Below are positions 46,955 to 56,306 of a stretch of DNA of 64,000 bases, piece after piece. Positions within the stretch are counted from its first letter, which is position 1; each line of letters opens with the position of its first letter. The notes beneath the pieces are model-generated. The model was not told the origin of the DNA. It worked only from the letters and a program-made list of their open reading frames with translations, and searched no databases. The translations under genes and the position numbers were made by a program. This DNA is from Burkholderiales bacterium (GTDB lineage: Bacteria > Pseudomonadota > Gammaproteobacteria > Burkholderiales > SG8-41), in NCBI GenBank assembly GCA_030684405.1, contig JAUXYA010000020.1:18569-82568 (forward strand). Direction: 5' to 3'.

Positions 46955-49459
46955 ATGCCGATTCCGGCATTTCATCCGATACCAGAACTCATGTCCGCAT
47001 CACTGAACGCACGCTTGCACAAGGCACGCCAACTCCTCCAAAGCGGCGATATCGCCGCTGCCCTCGCGCTGTGCTCGGAAGTACTGGCGAAGGCACCGCG
47101 CAATCCGGACGCGCTGATGCTGCGCGGCATCGCGGCACTGATGAACGACCAGGCCGCCGACGCAGAAAGGGATTTCCGCCAGGCGTTGGCGGCAATGCCC
47201 GGCGACGGCGCGCTGCTCGAATACCTGGGCCTCGCGCTGCTCAGCCTTGGCAACTTCGCGCAAGCCGAACCCGTGCTGCAGCGCGCCTGCACGCTGGCGG
47301 GTGCTCCGGCCTCGGCGTGGATGCGGCTCGGACTGGCACAGCTGCACCAGGGCCGCGCCGGCGAAGCCGTCACCGCGCTCAGGCAGGCCTTGCAACGCGC
47401 ACCGGGACAGCCGGATTGTCTGCTGAACCTCGGTCAGGCACTGGCGGCAACCGGTGATCGCGCGGCCGCGGTCGCGCAATTCGAAGCCCTGCTGCAGTCC
47501 GTACCCGGCCATCCCGATGCGCTGTTCAATCTCGGTGTGCTCGAACTCGAGGCCGGCGACGCCGCCGCCGCGCGAGGGCGTTTCGAAGCCGTGCTGGCGC
47601 GGGATCAAGGGCACAGTGATGCGCGGGTCAATCTCGCCGTCGCCCTTGAGCGGGAGGGCGACACTGGTGCAGCCACGCAACAGCTGGAACAGGTGCTGGC
47701 CCTCACGCCGGCGCATCCCCATGCCCATGGCAGCCTCGGCCGCTTGCGACTGATTGAGGGCCGGCATGCCGACGCGCGCCATCATTTCGATGCCGCGCTT
47801 GCAGCGCTGCCGGGACTCTCGGCCGCGCTCGAAGGCCTCGGCGCCGTATCGCGCCTGCAGGGCCGCCACAGCGAAGCAGCACACTGGTACGGCCTCTTGC
47901 TGGAGCAGGATCCGGATGACGCCAACGCCTGGTCGCAACGCGCCGAAAGCCTGCTTCAAATAGGCAAGCTCGAAGAAGCCGCAACGGCCGCAGAACGCGC
48001 CCTCGCGCTCGATCCGGCGAGCGCTCAGGCCTATACCGTGCTCGCCCAGAACAAGATCGTGCTCGGAGAGCTCGGCGCCGCAGTGGACATCCTCGAACAG
48101 GGTGTGGAACGCAGCAACAATGCCGCATTGCTGAGCCTGCTCACGCACCAGTCCCGCCATATCTGCGACTGGGACCGCTGGCGCCGCAGCTGGGCGCAGC
48201 TCGCGCCCCGTCTCGCCGGCGACGCGGACTGCGGCAGTCCTTTCACATTGCTGTGCGAAGACGTCGATGCCGCGCTGTTGGTCGATTACACGCGACGCTG
48301 GGCGCGCCGGCGCTTCGGCGCCACAGTGGCGCCCGCGCCGGCGCCGCGCAGACTCGAAGCGGGCGCGCGGCTGCGCATCGGCTATCTATCAGCGGATTTC
48401 CAGGAACACCCGGCCGCTTACCTGATCACCGAAATGCTCGAGCGCCACGACCGCAGCCGTTTCGAAATCTTTGCTTATTCCTATGGCCCGGCGAGCAGCG
48501 GCATCATGCGCCAGCGCATCGTCGCCGCGGTCGATCATTTCGTCGACATCGCCTGGGATACCGACGATGCAGCGGTCACGCGCATCCGCAAGGACGCCAT
48601 CGACATCCTGATCGACCTCAAGGGCTACACCGTGGCCGACCGCATTGAGATCATGGCGCAGCGTCCCAGCCCGGTGCAGCTCACCTGGCTGGGTTATCCC
48701 GGCACCACCGGCACCGATTTCATTGACGGCATCATCGCCGACCCGCAGATCATCCGCCCCGGCGAGGAAAACACCTGCTCGGAGCAGGTGCTGCGCATGC
48801 CCCATTGTTACCAGCCGACGGATCGCCGGCGTGTAATCGCCGAGCCGCTGGCCCGACAGGACTACGGCCTGCCCGAAAACGCGCTGGTGTTCTGCTGCTT
48901 CAACCAGACCTTCAAGATCACGCCGGAGGTGTTCGCGGTGTGGCTGCGCCTGCTCGCTGCCGTACCCGGCAGCGTGTTGTGGCTGGTCGATGCCAACCGC
49001 TGGGCCAGCGCCAATCTGCGCACTGCAGCCGCGGCCGCGGGTGTCGATGCACAGCGCCTGGTGTTCGCGCCGCGCAAGCCGCTGGCTGAACATCTCGCAC
49101 GTTACCGCGTCGCCGATCTCGCACTGGACACCTTTCCCTACACTTCGCATACCACCGCCAGCGATGCGCTGTGGTGCGCTTGCCCGCTGATCGGACTGGT
49201 CGGTGATACCTTCCCGGCACGGGTATCCGCCAGCATCCTCACCGCCGCCGGGCTGCCGGACCTCGTCGCCGACACGCTAGCGGAGTACGAACAAATCATT
49301 CTTCGCCTCGCCAGCAATCGCAGCGTGCTGGAAGGCTTGCGTAAGCGGGTGCAAGCGGCGCGCGAGCGGTCGCCGCTGTTTGACACCGAGACCTTTACCC
49401 GCGATTTCGAACAACTGTTGCTCGACCATCATGCCGCGATAACCGCCATACGCGCATAA
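46955..49459 (+). CDS. TPR protein with O-GlcNAc-transferase-like (GT41/SPINDLY) domain
   Basis: An 834-residue protein with about ten tetratricopeptide repeats (roughly 15-400) and a C-terminal GT41-type domain (460-825). The catalytic blocks look intact: GYLSADFQEHPAAYLI (475 onward, His equivalent), DIDLKGYTVADRIEIMAQRPSPVQLTWLGYPGT-like segment, FCCFNQTFKITPEVF (lysine near 654) and LDTFPYTSHTTASDALW (724 onward), which contacts UDP. It should glycosylate protein Ser/Thr or another acceptor in the cytoplasm; the sugar is unknown. The start could also be the ATG 12 codons later. Confidence 0.85.
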   Translation: MPIPAFHPIPELMSASLNARLHKARQLLQSGDIAAALALCSEVLAKAPRNPDALMLRGIAALMNDQAADAERDFRQALAAMPGDGALLEYLGLALLSLGNFAQAEPVLQRACTLAGAPASAWMRLGLAQLHQGRAGEAVTALRQALQRAPGQPDCLLNLGQALAATGDRAAAVAQFEALLQSVPGHPDALFNLGVLELEAGDAAAARGRFEAVLARDQGHSDARVNLAVALEREGDTGAATQQLEQVLALTPAHPHAHGSLGRLRLIEGRHADARHHFDAALAALPGLSAALEGLGAVSRLQGRHSEAAHWYGLLLEQDPDDANAWSQRAESLLQIGKLEEAATAAERALALDPASAQAYTVLAQNKIVLGELGAAVDILEQGVERSNNAALLSLLTHQSRHICDWDRWRRSWAQLAPRLAGDADCGSPFTLLCEDVDAALLVDYTRRWARRRFGATVAPAPAPRRLEAGARLRIGYLSADFQEHPAAYLITEMLERHDRSRFEIFAYSYGPASSGIMRQRIVAAVDHFVDIAWDTDDAAVTRIRKDAIDILIDLKGYTVADRIEIMAQRPSPVQLTWLGYPGTTGTDFIDGIIADPQIIRPGEENTCSEQVLRMPHCYQPTDRRRVIAEPLARQDYGLPENALVFCCFNQTFKITPEVFAVWLRLLAAVPGSVLWLVDANRWASANLRTAAAAAGVDAQRLVFAPRKPLAEHLARYRVADLALDTFPYTSHTTASDALWCACPLIGLVGDTFPARVSASILTAAGLPDLVADTLAEYEQIILRLASNRSVLEGLRKRVQAARERSPLFDTETFTRDFEQLLLDHHAAITAIRA

Positions 49460-49462
49460 AAA

Positions 49463-49486
49463 AAACGGGCGCCGAAGCGCCCGTTT
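49463..49486 (-). terminator. Terminator of porin gene 1
   Basis: AAACGGGCGC-CGAA-GCGCCCGTTT, flanked on the left by A's that become U's on the minus strand. It serves the porin, and may also end the convergent TPR-OGT gene. The same element follows porins 2 and 3. Confidence 0.9.
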
Positions 49487-49522
49487 CGAGTTTCCGCTTG
49501 CGCGGAAGGTGATGCGTAGTGC

Positions 49523-50677
49523 TTAGAAGCGGTGACCGATGTTGACCACAACACCCTTGTTCTTCGAGCCCGCGTTACTCAACCCCAGACCGCCAAGGTT
49601 GTAGCTGCCGTTGGTATCGTTCTTCAGGTGGGTGTAGCCCACGCTGGTGAAGGTCCGCTTCGACAGGTCGTGCACATACTTGACCTGCATCAGCTTCGCG
49701 CCGGTATTGCCGGCGGCATTGACCGCCGGACGGGCGTTTCCACCAGCCCCCATCACTGCGCCCACAGTGCCTTTGGTATCGCCCACACGGGTGTAGCCGA
49801 AATGCACATTGTGCGGGCCGGCGACTTTCCACTCGGCGCCGAGGTGATAGTTGTTCACCTTAACGTTCGCACCGGCGGCGACATTCGAATCCAATTTGTA
49901 GTAACCACCACCCAGCTTCACGCTGCCGAGCTGGTAGGACGCATTGATGTGCCAGGAATCTTCGTCACCCGAGAAAGGACCCGCGAAATAGGCTTTCTTG
50001 TTTTCAACCCAGCCAACACCGACAGCCACCGGACCCTGACGATATACACCGGCAGCCGACACGTGACGCTGTTTGGCATTGGCCGCAGTCGACAGGAGAC
50101 CCGTGGACGGGTTGGTCGAGGTCACGGAGAACATGCCCACGAAGCCGCCAAAGTTCGGGGTGTCGTAATTGATCGAATTGGCTTGACGGCGTTGAAATGC
50201 GCCAGCGCCAGTGGCTTGGCCGACTTGCAAGGTGCCCGGCCCGCCAGTGAGCAGGTGATCGACACCAAAGGCACCCGTGGCGCGGGCGCCAGTTTTGCCG
50301 AGGGCGGAGCGCTTGTACGGGTTGTCCCAGAGGCCGACGAAGAAATTACCGAAGCTGCCCTTCAGGCCGATCGCACTGTTGCGCGAGCAGAAACCCTGCG
50401 GGCCTTGGCCGCGGATATCCGCGGTGGACGCGCACTGAAACCAGGCCGCCATGCCGCCGCCCAGTTTCTCTTCACCGCGGAAACCGATTTCCGAGCCGGG
50501 GGACTGCAGGAAGTCGGGGTTGGCAGGGCTTACACCACCTGCGGCGGGGGCGCCCTGGCTGAGGAAGCCGTATTCCATGTACATATTGCCAAACACCTGC
50601 ACGGTGCTCTGCGCCAGCGCGGCGGCCGGGGCGGCAAGCGCACCAGCGACTGCCACTGCAATCAGTTTTTTCTGCAT
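49523..50677 (-). CDS. Gram-negative general porin, tandem copy 1
   Basis: A 384-residue outer-membrane beta-barrel. The signal peptide is MQKKLIAVAVAGALAAPAAALA, with the mature start QSTVQVFGNMYMEYGF, and the protein ends in GHRF, the C-terminal phenylalanine that BAM recognises. The Porin_4 loop 3 region includes GFCSRNSAIGLKGSFGNFFVGLWDNPYKRS. AGGAG precedes the ATG. Its first 124 residues are identical to porin 2, but the middle differs from both other copies. Substrate is unknown. Confidence 0.93.
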   Translation of the reverse strand: MQKKLIAVAVAGALAAPAAALAQSTVQVFGNMYMEYGFLSQGAPAAGGVSPANPDFLQSPGSEIGFRGEEKLGGGMAAWFQCASTADIRGQGPQGFCSRNSAIGLKGSFGNFFVGLWDNPYKRSALGKTGARATGAFGVDHLLTGGPGTLQVGQATGAGAFQRRQANSINYDTPNFGGFVGMFSVTSTNPSTGLLSTAANAKQRHVSAAGVYRQGPVAVGVGWVENKKAYFAGPFSGDEDSWHINASYQLGSVKLGGGYYKLDSNVAAGANVKVNNYHLGAEWKVAGPHNVHFGYTRVGDTKGTVGAVMGAGGNARPAVNAAGNTGAKLMQVKYVHDLSKRTFTSVGYTHLKNDTNGSYNLGGLGLSNAGSKNKGVVVNIGHRF

Positions 50678-51121
50678 GTGAATCTCCTCTAGTTGTGAAA
50701 GTCGCACCAAGCTTCTGAATCCAAAAGTCCTTGGGCGCCACGCGTCCTGCTTAAAACATGGACACAGAGCAATTATGGTGGACGAAACTCAGTCACTGAA
50801 AGCCAAAGGTCCAAAATTAGCAATTTTGATTGTCTATGTGTTGCACATTTGCAACACATAGACGGGGCGTAATTAGGTCAATAAATCAGCGGCTTGGCAC
50901 CTGACGCTCATGTGTCATCAGACCATTTTGCGTAACGTCATAGGATATTTCAATAAAAACAATGTCTTAGCGAAAAATCTCCGGGGCGATTAGCAAACGC
51001 GACGCGATAAGGTGAGTAGTGGATAGCAGCAGTGGAGGACGATCTTGTGCAGCCATCACTTAATAATGGCTTCCTACTGGTCACGCCACGCTTGGGCCTC
51101 GCCCAGCGCGCGTACATAAAA
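50678..51121. promoter_or_regulatory. Upstream region of porin 1, with a 13-bp inverted repeat
   Basis: No gene is visible. It holds the conserved near-gene block CCACCATAATTGC (-10-like) shared with porins 2 and 3, and a perfect inverted repeat GTCTATGTGTTGC-ACATTT-GCAACACATAGAC at 50832-50863, 155-186 bp before the start. Its core TGTTGC-N6-GCAACA recurs upstream of the other two porins. TCAATAAAAACAA lies at 50950-50962. Confidence 0.7.
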
Positions 51122-51145
51122 AAACGGGCGCCGAAGCGCCCGTTT
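51122..51145 (-). terminator. Terminator of porin gene 2
   Basis: The same 10-bp stem and CGAA loop as after porin 1, with an A-run on the left (U-run on the minus strand). Confidence 0.9.
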
Positions 51146-51183
51146 CGAGTTTCCGCTTGCGCGGAAGTTAATGCTTGATACTT

Positions 51184-52329
51184 TTAGAAGCGGTGACCGA
51201 TGTTGACCACAACGCCCTTGTTCTTCGAACCTGCGTTGGCAAGACCCAGACCGCCGAGGTTGTAGTTGCCGTTGGTGTCGTTCTTCAGGTGGGTGTAGCC
51301 CACGCTGGTGAAGGTCCGCTTCGACAGGTCATGCACATACTTGACCTGCCACAGCTTCGCACCCGTATTGCCCGCCGCGTTGACCGCCGGGTTGTTGACG
51401 CTCGCCGCGCCACCGCCCAAGGTCGAAGCCACTGTGCCCTTCGTATCACCAGCCCGTGTGTAGCCGAAATGCACATTGTGCGGGCCGGCGAGTTTCCACT
51501 CGGCACCGAGGTGGTAGTTTTCACGTTTGACGCTGGTGGCCGCGGTCGGATTGCCGTCCATCCGCACGTATGCGCCGCCCAGCCTCACGCTGCCCAGCTG
51601 ATAGGCCGCGCTGAGGTGCCATGCATCAGAATCCGTGCCGGCAGCATAGGTCTTGCTGTTTTCGGCCCAGCCGAGTCCGAGGGACAACGGGCCCTGACGA
51701 TACACGCCGGCAACCGAAACGTTACGTGCCTTGGCTTGCGCGTTATTCGACAGCCTATTCGTGGAGGTGTTGGTCGAGGTCACGGAAATCATGCCCTGGA
51801 AACCACCAAAGTTCGGCGTATCGTAGTTGATCGAATTCTGCTGACGACGGGCAAAAGCCTCCGGATTGGCATTAATTGCGAGGGTGCCCGGGCCGCCGTG
51901 CAGCAGGTGGGCGGTGCCGAAGGCACCGGTGTCGCGGGCGCCGGTGTTGCCGACACGGCTACGCTTGTACGGGTTATCCCACAGACCGACGAAGAAATTA
52001 CCGAAGCTGCCCTTCAGGCCGATCGCACTGTTGCGCGAGCAGAAACCCTGCGGGCCTTGTCCGCGGATGTCCGCGGTGGACGCGCACTGGAACCAAGCCG
52101 CCATGCCACCGCCCAGTTTCTCTTCGCCACGGAAGCCGATTTCCGAACCCGGGGACTGCAGGAAGTCCGGGTTGGCAGGGCTTACACCACCTGCGGCGGG
52201 GGCGCCCTGGCTCAGGAAGCCGTATTCCATGTACATGTTGCCAAACACCTGCACGGTGCTTTGCGCCAGCGCGGCGGCCGGGGCGGCAAGCGCACCAGCG
52301 ACTGCCACTGCAATCAGTTTCTTCTGCAT
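51184..52329 (-). CDS. Gram-negative general porin, tandem copy 2
   Basis: A 381-residue porin with the same signal peptide and GHRF end. It is a mosaic: residues 1-124 equal porin 1, while the middle (RVGNTGARDTGAFGT, SDAWHLSAAYQLGSVRLGGAYVRMDGNPTAAT) follows porin 3, and the last 60 or so residues are common to all three. This pattern suggests gene conversion between copies. GAGGAGA lies before the ATG. Confidence 0.93.
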   Translation of the reverse strand: MQKKLIAVAVAGALAAPAAALAQSTVQVFGNMYMEYGFLSQGAPAAGGVSPANPDFLQSPGSEIGFRGEEKLGGGMAAWFQCASTADIRGQGPQGFCSRNSAIGLKGSFGNFFVGLWDNPYKRSRVGNTGARDTGAFGTAHLLHGGPGTLAINANPEAFARRQQNSINYDTPNFGGFQGMISVTSTNTSTNRLSNNAQAKARNVSVAGVYRQGPLSLGLGWAENSKTYAAGTDSDAWHLSAAYQLGSVRLGGAYVRMDGNPTAATSVKRENYHLGAEWKLAGPHNVHFGYTRAGDTKGTVASTLGGGAASVNNPAVNAAGNTGAKLWQVKYVHDLSKRTFTSVGYTHLKNDTNGNYNLGGLGLANAGSKNKGVVVNIGHRF

Positions 52330-52730
52330 GTGTGAATCTCCTCAAGTTGTGAAAGTCGCCCGAACCTGCGAATCGCGAAAGTCCTGGAGCGCCACGCGTC
52401 CTGCTAAACATGGACACGGAGCAATTGTGGTGGACGACACTCTGCAACTGAAAGCAAAAATCCTAAAAATCGCAATTTTAAATGTCGGTGTGTTGCTCTT
52501 TTGCAACAAGCATGAAAATAGCAATTATGTGTGACATATCAAATACTTGCCACAAGAGACTCATGCGTTATTAGGCATTTGTGCAACAACATTTAAAATT
52601 CAATAAAAACAATGGGTTGCTGGATTTAACCGTAGGAGTCGATAGGTGATCGCCGAGACGATAGTTCGATGGCTTCCTCTACACTTGAGGTATGTGCTTG
52701 TGATGAGCGCGCAAGGCCCGGATAAATAAA
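52330..52730. promoter_or_regulatory. Upstream region of porin 2
   Basis: No gene is visible. It carries CCACCACAATTGC near the promoter site, the palindrome TGTTGC-TCTTTT-GCAACA at 52491-52508 (162-179 bp before the start), and TCAATAAAAACAA at 52600-52612. Confidence 0.7.
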
Positions 52731-52754
52731 AAACGGGCGCCGAAGCGCCCGTTT
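52731..52754 (-). terminator. Terminator of porin gene 3
   Basis: A third copy of the AAACGGGCGC-CGAA-GCGCCCGTTT hairpin with a left A-run. Confidence 0.9.
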
Positions 52755-52790
52755 CGAGTCTCCGCTTGCGCGGAAGGTGATGCGCAGTGC

Positions 52791-53936
52791 TTAGAAGCGG
52801 TGACCGATGTTGGCCACAAAGCCCTTGTTCTTCGAACCTGCGTTGGCAAGACCCAGACCGCCGAGGTTGTAGTTACCAAAGCGGTCGTTCTTCAGGTGGG
52901 TATAGCCCACGCTGGTGAAAGTCCGCTTCGACAGGTCATGCACATACTTGACTTGCCACAGCTTGGCACCGGTATCACCCGCAGCGTTGACCGCCGGGTT
53001 GTTGACGCTCGCCGCGCCACCGCCCAAGGTCGAACCCGCGGTGCCCTTCACATCGCCAACATGGGTGTAGCCGAAATGCACGTTGTGCGGGCCTTGCACC
53101 TTCCACTCGGCACCAAGGTGCCAGTTGGTGCGCTCGACGTTGGTGGCCGCGGTCGGATTGCCGTCCATCCGGACGTACGCACCGCCCAGCCTCACGTCGC
53201 CCAGCTGGTAGGCCGCGCTGAGGTGCCATGCATCAGAATCCGTGCCGGCAGCATAGGTCTTGCTGTTTTCGGCCCAGCCGAGTCCGAGGGACAACGGGCC
53301 CTGACGATACATGCCGGCAACCGACACGTTACGCTGCTTGGCAGTCGGCGCAGCAGCCGCGAGAGCCGTGGAGCTGTTGGTCGAGGTCACGGAAATCATG
53401 CCCTGGAAGCCGCCGAACACCGGGGTGTCGTAGTTGATCGAATTGGCTTGACGGCGGGCAAAGTCTTGCGGGTTGGCACCAATTTGGAGGGTACCCGGGC
53501 CGCCGTGCAGCAGGTGGGAGGTGCCGAAGGCACCGGTGTCGCGGGCGCCGGTGTTGCCGACGCGGGAGCGCTTGTACGGGTTGTCCCAGAGGCCGACGAA
53601 GAAATTGCCGAAACTGCCCCTCAGGCCCACTGCGCTGTTGCGCGAGCAGAAGCCCTGCGGGCCCTGACCGCGGATGTCAGCGGTGGACGTGCACTGGAAC
53701 CAGGCCGACATGCCGCCGCCCAGTTTCTCTTCGCCACGGAAGCCGATTTCCGAGCCCGGGGACTGCAGGAAGTCGGGGTTGGCGGGATCAGCACCGCCGA
53801 CGTTGTTGGCGCTCTGGTTAAGGAAGCCGTATTCCATGTACATATTGCCAAAGATCTGGACGGTGCTTTGCGCCAGAGCGGCGGCCGGAGCGGCGAGCGC
53901 GCCGGCAACTGCCACTGCAATCAGTTTCTTCTGCAT
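52791..53936 (-). CDS. Gram-negative general porin, tandem copy 3
   Basis: A 381-residue porin. Its N-terminal third differs from the other copies (VQIFGNMYMEYGFLNQSANNVGGADPANP; SAWFQCTSTADIRG; AVGLRGSFG), whereas the middle agrees with porin 2. The C-terminus is GHRF. GAGGAGA precedes the ATG. It lies closest to the TPR-GT9 gene and may be the ancestral copy, since its upstream region is continuous with that gene's 5' end. Confidence 0.93.
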   Translation of the reverse strand: MQKKLIAVAVAGALAAPAAALAQSTVQIFGNMYMEYGFLNQSANNVGGADPANPDFLQSPGSEIGFRGEEKLGGGMSAWFQCTSTADIRGQGPQGFCSRNSAVGLRGSFGNFFVGLWDNPYKRSRVGNTGARDTGAFGTSHLLHGGPGTLQIGANPQDFARRQANSINYDTPVFGGFQGMISVTSTNSSTALAAAAPTAKQRNVSVAGMYRQGPLSLGLGWAENSKTYAAGTDSDAWHLSAAYQLGDVRLGGAYVRMDGNPTAATNVERTNWHLGAEWKVQGPHNVHFGYTHVGDVKGTAGSTLGGGAASVNNPAVNAAGDTGAKLWQVKYVHDLSKRTFTSVGYTHLKNDRFGNYNLGGLGLANAGSKNKGFVANIGHRF

Positions 53937-54326
53937 GTGTGAATCTCCTCTAGTTTGGAAAGTCGCCCGAACCTGCGAATCGCGAAAGTCCTGGGGCGTC
54001 ACGCGTCCTGCAAAACATGGACACGGCGCAATTGTGGTGGAAGGCCAGGCGCGGCAAAAGAAAAAGTCACAAAAATTTAGTCTCTTAAACTTTATTTGTT
54101 GCGTAACTACAACATGTCGTTGAAATGTAAATTATGCCTATAAATCAGTTAATTAACTAGGACAAATCAAGCTCTCAAAGGTCTCATTAATGTCCTGGTG
54201 TTGCGAATATATGACAATTGTCGAGTAAATATAATTTGTCTGCTAAACAGCGGCTTGAGTCATGATTTCTTACTCTGCGCTATAATTGAAAGCGCAAATA
54301 AAATATCAATAAAAACAAATACTTAT
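53937..54326. promoter_or_regulatory. Divergent region between porin 3 and the TPR-GT9 gene
   Basis: No gene is visible. The palindrome here is TGTTGC-GTAACT-ACAACA at 54097-54114, with one mismatch, 161-178 bp before the porin start. A TATAAT at 54281-54286 points at the TPR-GT9 gene; TCAATAAAAACAA at 54306-54318 lies 8 bases before that gene's ATG. Confidence 0.65.
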
Positions 54327-56306
54327 ATGATTATTCGTGATCAATTGCTGGGCGCGGCGGAAGCCGCCCTGCAACACGGCGAGTGGGACGCTGCAGTGAG
54401 CCACTGCCGCAGCGCGCTCGCGCTGTCACCCGGCAGGGATGGCGCAGCGCAGGCGATGCTGGGCATCAGCCTGCTGCAGCTGGAGCACTATGCCGATGCC
54501 ATAACCGCGCTCGAGCAGGCCGCAGGGATGGACAAACGCAATCCGCACTGGCTGGGTCATCTCGCACAGGCCTATGCCACGGCCGGTCGTCTCGATGAAG
54601 CACACAAAACCTATCAGCGCGCGAGTCGCCTTGCGCCACGCCACTGGCCCTACACACAGAATGCGGCGCTGGTATTGATTCAGCAGGGCAAGACTGCGGA
54701 AGCAGAAACGGTTCTGCGTGCACTGTCACGTCGTCATCCCGACGAGCCTGACATCCAGTTGAACTTCGGCAATGTGTTGCTCGAACTGGGACGTCCCGCC
54801 GAGGCCGAAACCGTGTTGCGCACAGCGCTCAAGCTTGCGCCGGAAGACGCGCAAATCCTGCAAAGCCTCGGCAGCGCGCAGCATCGCCAGTCCCGTTTCG
54901 AAGAAGCCTGCACCAGCTATCGCGCCTGCATACACCTGGAACCCCGGGCGCCGGCGCCGCGACTGAACCTGGTGTCAGCACTGATCGACAGCGGGCGCAA
55001 TGCAGAAGCCGAAGCCGAGTGCCTCGCCCTGCTGGAACTCGCGCCGACATTGCCCGATGCACATCGTTTTCTCGCCGCTGCGCGCGGTTTCCGCGGCGAT
55101 ACCGCGGGTGCGTTGCGCGCGTTCAGCCGCGCGGCAGAACTCGCGCCGGAGAGTGCGAGTGACATCAGAAACCTCGGCGGCGCGCTGGCGGAATGCGGCC
55201 GGTTGCAGGCGAGCCTGCGCCAACTGGCTCGCGCCGAGCAGCTCACGCCTGATGACAGCGCACTGCGGCAGTTACGCAGTGCCATTGATCTCGCGCAGGG
55301 CCGGCTGAGCGATGGCTGGCAGCACTATCGAGTGCGTCCGGCATTTATCGGGTTCAGTGCCGCACATCCCGCACTGCATTTACTGCAAAGCCTGCCCGAA
55401 GACATCAACGGATGCCGCATCACGTTATGGCCCGAGCAGGGCATTGGCGATGAGCTGTTTTTCCTGCGCCACGCGGATCAGTTGCGCAACCGCGGCGCGA
55501 TCGTCAGCGTTCGCGCCTCCGCCAAGATCGCCGCGTTCGTGGCGCGCTCGGCCATTGCTGACGACGTCGTCATTCACGATGCGGCAAGGCCCGCGGCAGA
55601 GGGACTGCAGATGCTCTGCGGTGATTTGCCGGGTGCATTGTCCGCGACGGCTGCCTGCCCCTGCCCCGATCTGCCAAGCACGCCTGTGAATACCTTGCGC
55701 GACTACGCGGCCTGGATACGCGTCTACTGGCCACAAGCGGCGCCACCACTGCGCATCCCGCCGCTGAACGATGCCCTGGCACGCGCGCAAGAGATTCTGC
55801 AGGCGGCCGGACCCGGGCCCCATGTCGGCATCACCTGGCGCGGGGGCATCGCTGCACGGGAACAACGCGGCGACCACTGGGTGCTGGAGAAATCCGTGCC
55901 GCTCGCCGAACTCGGCGCTGCCCTGCGCGAGGCGCCCGGCACGCTGCTGTCCTTGCAACGCCATCCGCTGCCGGACGAAACCGCAGCCCTGTCCGCGGCG
56001 GCGGGTCGCACGATTGTCGACCTCAGCGCGCTGAACGAGGATCTCGAAACCCTGCTCGCCCTGCTGGCGCTGATTGATGATTATGTCGGCGTCAGCAATA
56101 CCAATATGCACCTGCGTGCCGCCTGCGGCAGGCCGGCGCGGGTGCTGGTGCCGAATCCCGCGGAGTGGCGCTGGATGCAGGGCGGAGAGGCGTCACCCTG
56201 GTTCCCGGGTTTCCGCATTTACCGCCAAACTCTGGATGGCCGCTGGAGCCCGACGCTGGCACAACTGGTCGCGGACTTGGCCGCGCCACACCACCGCCTC
56301 AGCTGA
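54327..56306 (+). CDS. TPR protein with GT9-like glycosyltransferase domain
   Basis: A 659-residue protein. Tetratricopeptide repeats cover about 1-330. The C-terminal domain (345-650) has LWPEQGIGDELFFLRHADQLRNRGAIVSVRASAKI, GPHVGITWRGG, DLSALNEDLETLLALLALIDDYVGVSNTNMHLRAACGRPARVLVPNPAEWRW, the pattern of TPR-linked GT9/heptosyltransferase-like proteins. The acceptor is unknown. No Shine-Dalgarno is seen before the ATG. The 3' end overlaps the convergent hydroxylase gene by 8 bases. Confidence 0.8.
   Translation: MIIRDQLLGAAEAALQHGEWDAAVSHCRSALALSPGRDGAAQAMLGISLLQLEHYADAITALEQAAGMDKRNPHWLGHLAQAYATAGRLDEAHKTYQRASRLAPRHWPYTQNAALVLIQQGKTAEAETVLRALSRRHPDEPDIQLNFGNVLLELGRPAEAETVLRTALKLAPEDAQILQSLGSAQHRQSRFEEACTSYRACIHLEPRAPAPRLNLVSALIDSGRNAEAEAECLALLELAPTLPDAHRFLAAARGFRGDTAGALRAFSRAAELAPESASDIRNLGGALAECGRLQASLRQLARAEQLTPDDSALRQLRSAIDLAQGRLSDGWQHYRVRPAFIGFSAAHPALHLLQSLPEDINGCRITLWPEQGIGDELFFLRHADQLRNRGAIVSVRASAKIAAFVARSAIADDVVIHDAARPAAEGLQMLCGDLPGALSATAACPCPDLPSTPVNTLRDYAAWIRVYWPQAAPPLRIPPLNDALARAQEILQAAGPGPHVGITWRGGIAAREQRGDHWVLEKSVPLAELGAALREAPGTLLSLQRHPLPDETAALSAAAGRTIVDLSALNEDLETLLALLALIDDYVGVSNTNMHLRAACGRPARVLVPNPAEWRWMQGGEASPWFPGFRIYRQTLDGRWSPTLAQLVADLAAPHHRLS

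Noticed and set aside
49463..52754. Insertion sequence ends from the three identical hairpins
   Set aside because: Each lies right after a porin stop with a U-run on the coding strand, so they are copied terminators.
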